Part shown: in pieces, positions 61,103-64,000 of the stretch | Layout: each line of letters opens with the position of its first letter | Numbering within the stretch: the stretch's first letter is position 1 | Source of the DNA: Niallia taxi | GTDB taxonomy: Bacteria; Bacillota; Bacilli; Bacillales; Cytobacillaceae | Reading direction: 5' to 3' | Length of the DNA stretch: 64,000 bases | Assembly: GCF_032818155.1 (NCBI RefSeq) | Contig: NZ_CP102589.1 | Span: 1,040,001-1,104,000 of the forward strand | Translations under genes and position numbers: made by a program | Notes under the pieces: model-generated | Told to the model about the DNA's origin: nothing | Databases searched by the model: none | Seen by the model: only the letters and a program-made list of their open reading frames with translations

Positions 61103-64000
61103 GTGAAAAAGAAAAAATATCCTTTTATTCCTTTAAGTAAAAAAGGGATTGTTTCTATTTTTAGTGCTGCATTGTTATTTTCAGCACCATTAGCAGGGCC
61201 TTCTATCACGATGGCTGAAGGAAATGGGACAAATAAAGTTATTTTTGATGAGAATCTTGAATGGATGAAGTCAAAAACTGCAATGACTGGAAAAACATTG
61301 ACGATAGATTTCAGCGAGCAGTTAGCAGCAATGGGAGCAGATGTGTTGCTGGAAGCAGCATCAGATAAACAATCTGTACAAGCTGCTTTTAACAAGAAGG
61401 TCTTGACGCTCACAATAAAGGATTTCGGTGAAACGACAATAAGCGTTACCGCTAAAAACAGTAAGCAGACTGTAACTAACACCTTTACCGTTAATATCAC
61501 GAAAAAAGGCGATATTAATGGTGATGGCACAATTACACCTGCAGACTCTCTTTATATCTATCAAGTTATCAGCGGCAAGGTTAAGATTTCAACTGAACAG
61601 CAGAAGTTACTTGATATAAATGGCGACGGAAAAATTACTAATTTGGATGCGACTCTTTTAATGAGCAGTTATGTTGGCAAAAACGTTCCTGCGACTATTG
61701 AAGATAATTCCTTCGTCCAATTAACGGAAATTAATGACTCACCTGTAGGAGCAGATGATACATATACACTAAATGAAGATGAGCAGCTTAAGGTAAATAC
61801 AGCATTGGGCGTGCTGGCAAATGATATTGATCCAGAAAACAAGGAATTAACGGCAACAGTGATAACCAATCCTGAAAATGGAAAATTGACATTTAATGAG
61901 GATGGGTCGTTTCAATATGTGCCAAGTGCAAATTTTGTCGGAATAGATCAATTCTCGTATAAAGCAAGTGATGGAAGCAGCACAACAGCAGCGAAAACAG
62001 TCACAATTAATGTATTGCCTGTAAATGATGCGCCTGTATCAAAGGATGGTGTGTTAAATACACAAGAGGATACTGTTGGTATTGGGACACTGTTAGGGGA
62101 AGATGTTGATGGTGATACATTGACATATACGATTGTTGAAAATGGTAAAAAAGGCAAAGTGACGATTCTTGACCAGAAAACAGGAGTTTTCTCTTATAAG
62201 CCAAATGCAAATGAAAATGGAGAAGACTTCTTCACTTATAAAGTAAGTGATGGCAAGTTAACCTCTACTGCTAAGGTGTCTGTGTTTATTAAGGCAGTGA
62301 ATGATGCTCCAATAGCAAAAAATGACGCTTATTCTACTAAGGAAGATGAAACATTAACAGTTGGTAAGGAAAAGAGTGTATTGCTGAATGATGAGGATGT
62401 GGATAAGGATTCTCTGAAAGCTGTCCTTGTAAAAGGAACTGCTCACGGCACACTTGATTTCAAAGCAGATGGAACATTTACGTACATTCCAGCTAAAGAT
62501 TTTAATGGAAGTGATTCTTTTGTATATAAAGCTACCGATGGTGTTTTAGAATCAGCAGAGCAAACAGTTGTACTCTCGGTAGGAGCAGTGAATGATCTAC
62601 CTACAGCGAAAGACAGCTTGCTGAATGTAACAGAAGACGAAGCAGCTAGTGACATGGTTGAAGCAAGCGACGCAGACAAAGACAAACTGACATTTGCGAT
62701 TGCCGAAAACGGCCAAAAAGGAAAGGCAGCTCTGACAGATGCGGAAACAGGCAAGTTCACATACACACCTGACAAAAACGCCAACGGAGAAGACAAGGTT
62801 GTCTTCACAGTGACAGATGGTCAACGAGAACCTGTAAAAGCAACAGTCTCGATTTCGATTAAAGCAGTTAACGACGCTCCAACGGCAGCAAGTGACAGCT
62901 TCACGACAAAGGAAGATGAAAAGCTAGAGGTTGGTACAGCGAAAAGCATTCTTGTAAATGATGCGGATGTTGATAATGACGCTCTTGAAGCCATTTTAGT
63001 GAAAACGACAGCACATGGGAAGCTAGAGTTGAATAAAGACGGCACCTTTACGTATACGCCAGACAAGGACTATAACGGTAGTGATTCATTCACATATAAA
63101 GCAACAGACGATAAATTAGAATCAGCTGTTCAAACTGTTGAAATTGAAGTGGAGGCTGTGAATGATCTACCTACAGCGAAGGACAGCTCGCTGAATGTAA
63201 CAGAAGATGAAGCAGCTAGTGGCATGGTTGAAGCAAGCGACTCAGACAAAGACAAACTGACATTTGCGATTGCCGAAAACGGCCAAAAAGGAAAAGCAGT
63301 TCTGACAGATGCGGAAACAGGCAAGTTCACTTACACACCTGACAAAAACGCAAACGGAGAAGACAAGGTAGTCTTCACAGTCACAGATGGTCAAGGAGAA
63401 CCTGTAAAAGTGACAGTCTCGATTTCGATTAAAGCAGTAAATGATGCGCCAACGGCTGCAAGTGACAGCTTCACGACGAAGGAAGAGGAAAAGCTGACGA
63501 TTGAAGCTGCAAAAAGCATCCTTAACAATGATACCGATGTAGATAATGATGCTCTTGAAGCCATCCTAGTGAAAGCTACAGCACACGGAAAGCTGGAATT
63601 AAATAAAGACGGCACCTTTACTTATACGCCAGACAAGGACTATAACGGTCAAGATTCATTCACATATAAAGCAACAGATGGAAGGTTAGAATCAGCTGTT
63701 CAAACTGTTGAAATAGAAGTAAAACCAGTAAATGATCTACCTACAGCGAAAGACAGCTTGCTGAATGTAACAGAAGACGAAGCTGTAGACAGTATGGTTG
63801 AAGTAAGCGACGCAGACAAAGACAAACTGACATTTGCGATTGCCGAAAACGGCCAAAAAGGAAAAGCAGCTCTAACAGATGCGGAAACAGGCAAGTTCAC
63901 ATACACACCTGACAAAAACGCCAACGGAGAAGACAAGGTTGTCTTCACAGTGACAGATGGTCAAGGAGAACCTGTAAAAGCAACAGTCTCGATTTCGATT
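61103..64000 (+). CDS. Large secreted tandem-95/cadherin-like repeat protein with dockerin-like pair (3' end outside window)
   Basis: Open for 966 codons to the window end. GTG start 6 bp after GGGGGA; the preceding ATG is followed at once by a stop. Residues 1–38 are a Sec signal peptide (KKKKYPF…, hydrophobic core IVSIFSAALLFSAPLAG, likely cleavage after TMA). Residues about 45–130 form an Ig-like domain. Residues 136–193 hold two EF-hand-like dockerin loops, GDINGDGT and LDINGDGKIT. From about 209 on, tandem cadherin-like domains of the NDAPxA…EDE…NDxDVDxD…DGTFTYxP…NGxDSFxYKATDG type alternate, from about residue 497, with NDLPTAKDS…ENGQKGK…TGKFTYTPD domains. Probably a cell-surface adhesin; any anchor lies beyond the window. 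Confidence 0.88.
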   Translation, partial: MKKKKYPFIPLSKKGIVSIFSAALLFSAPLAGPSITMAEGNGTNKVIFDENLEWMKSKTAMTGKTLTIDFSEQLAAMGADVLLEAASDKQSVQAAFNKKVLTLTIKDFGETTISVTAKNSKQTVTNTFTVNITKKGDINGDGTITPADSLYIYQVISGKVKISTEQQKLLDINGDGKITNLDATLLMSSYVGKNVPATIEDNSFVQLTEINDSPVGADDTYTLNEDEQLKVNTALGVLANDIDPENKELTATVITNPENGKLTFNEDGSFQYVPSANFVGIDQFSYKASDGSSTTAAKTVTINVLPVNDAPVSKDGVLNTQEDTVGIGTLLGEDVDGDTLTYTIVENGKKGKVTILDQKTGVFSYKPNANENGEDFFTYKVSDGKLTSTAKVSVFIKAVNDAPIAKNDAYSTKEDETLTVGKEKSVLLNDEDVDKDSLKAVLVKGTAHGTLDFKADGTFTYIPAKDFNGSDSFVYKATDGVLESAEQTVVLSVGAVNDLPTAKDSLLNVTEDEAASDMVEASDADKDKLTFAIAENGQKGKAALTDAETGKFTYTPDKNANGEDKVVFTVTDGQREPVKATVSISIKAVNDAPTAASDSFTTKEDEKLEVGTAKSILVNDADVDNDALEAILVKTTAHGKLELNKDGTFTYTPDKDYNGSDSFTYKATDDKLESAVQTVEIEVEAVNDLPTAKDSSLNVTEDEAASGMVEASDSDKDKLTFAIAENGQKGKAVLTDAETGKFTYTPDKNANGEDKVVFTVTDGQGEPVKVTVSISIKAVNDAPTAASDSFTTKEEEKLTIEAAKSILNNDTDVDNDALEAILVKATAHGKLELNKDGTFTYTPDKDYNGQDSFTYKATDGRLESAVQTVEIEVKPVNDLPTAKDSLLNVTEDEAVDSMVEVSDADKDKLTFAIAENGQKGKAALTDAETGKFTYTPDKNANGEDKVVFTVTDGQGEPVKATVSISI
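62591..64000 (+). repeat. 570-bp tandem repeats inside the giant gene
   Basis: The phrase AATGATCTACCTACAGCGAA begins at 62591, 63161 and 63731: an exact 570-bp period (190 codons, in frame). Two complete units and a third cut by the window edge differ at few positions. Earlier repeats (61730–62590) are much more divergent. Confidence 0.95.

Noticed and set aside
62443..63948. Minus-strand ORFs repeated along the giant gene
   Set aside because: They recur with the 570-bp period as mirror frames of the plus-strand repeats, have Ser/Ala/Phe-rich translations and no ribosome sites; they are shadows.
62591..64000. CRISPR array
   Set aside because: The repeats are 570 bp, coding and in frame; no short repeat–spacer pattern occurs anywhere in the window.

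Overview
The window is a stretch of a low-GC Gram-positive chromosome of the Bacillaceae. Gene order over the first 36 kb closely follows the Bacillus subtilis uvrBA–ssrA region, and promoters, Shine-Dalgarno sites, GTG/TTG starts and T-tract hairpin terminators are of Bacillus type. A Niallia / Bacillus circulans-like genome is my guess from overall character, not something I could test.

Region 1 (1–36.3 kb) is conserved core. It runs uvrB (5' end cut off)–uvrA; an envelope-stress operon yvlB-yvlC-yvlD behind a SigW-type promoter; hprK-lgt-ppaX-yvoF; the complete histidine operon hisZGDBHAF-IE; a TPR protein; trxB; yvcI-rapZ-yvcK-whiA-crh; clpP on the opposite strand behind a CtsR box; tRNA-Arg(CCG); the glycolytic operon cggR-gapA-pgk-tpiA-gpmI-eno behind a CggR operator; then secG, est, rnr, smpB and the tmRNA gene ssrA. 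HPr kinase and Crh, both in this block, link it to the carbon catabolite control expected to act on the sugar genes further right.

Region 2 (36.3–45.4 kb) is an accessory sugar island. A divergent LacI regulator faces an isomerase, a split transketolase (two subunits), an FGGY kinase, a PTS EIIBC permease and a cytoplasmic apiosidase-like (GH140/DUF4038) glycoside hydrolase. Together these look like a D-apiose pathway: release apiose, isomerise to apulose, phosphorylate, cleave by transketolase to triose phosphate plus xylulose 5-phosphate. The unusual part is a PTS importer combined with an intracellular apiosidase.

Region 3 (45.4–61 kb) is a mosaic of small units: an LprI-like lipoprotein, a small membrane protein, a QueC-like protein whose PP-loop has been lost next to an unrecognised gene, an SDR/AraC divergent pair, a sucrose regulon (scrR-scrA-scrB with three operators), a GNAT/MarR pair, two low-complexity proteins sharing a motif, an XRE-cupin/LysE-exporter pair, an interspersed repeat element with terminal inverted repeats, an MDR oxidoreductase, a MOSC protein and a PAT-like acetyltransferase.

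Region 4 (61.1 kb to the end) is the start of a very large secreted repeat protein with a dockerin-like calcium-binding pair near its N-terminus and nearly identical 570-bp tandem repeats. It runs off the window.
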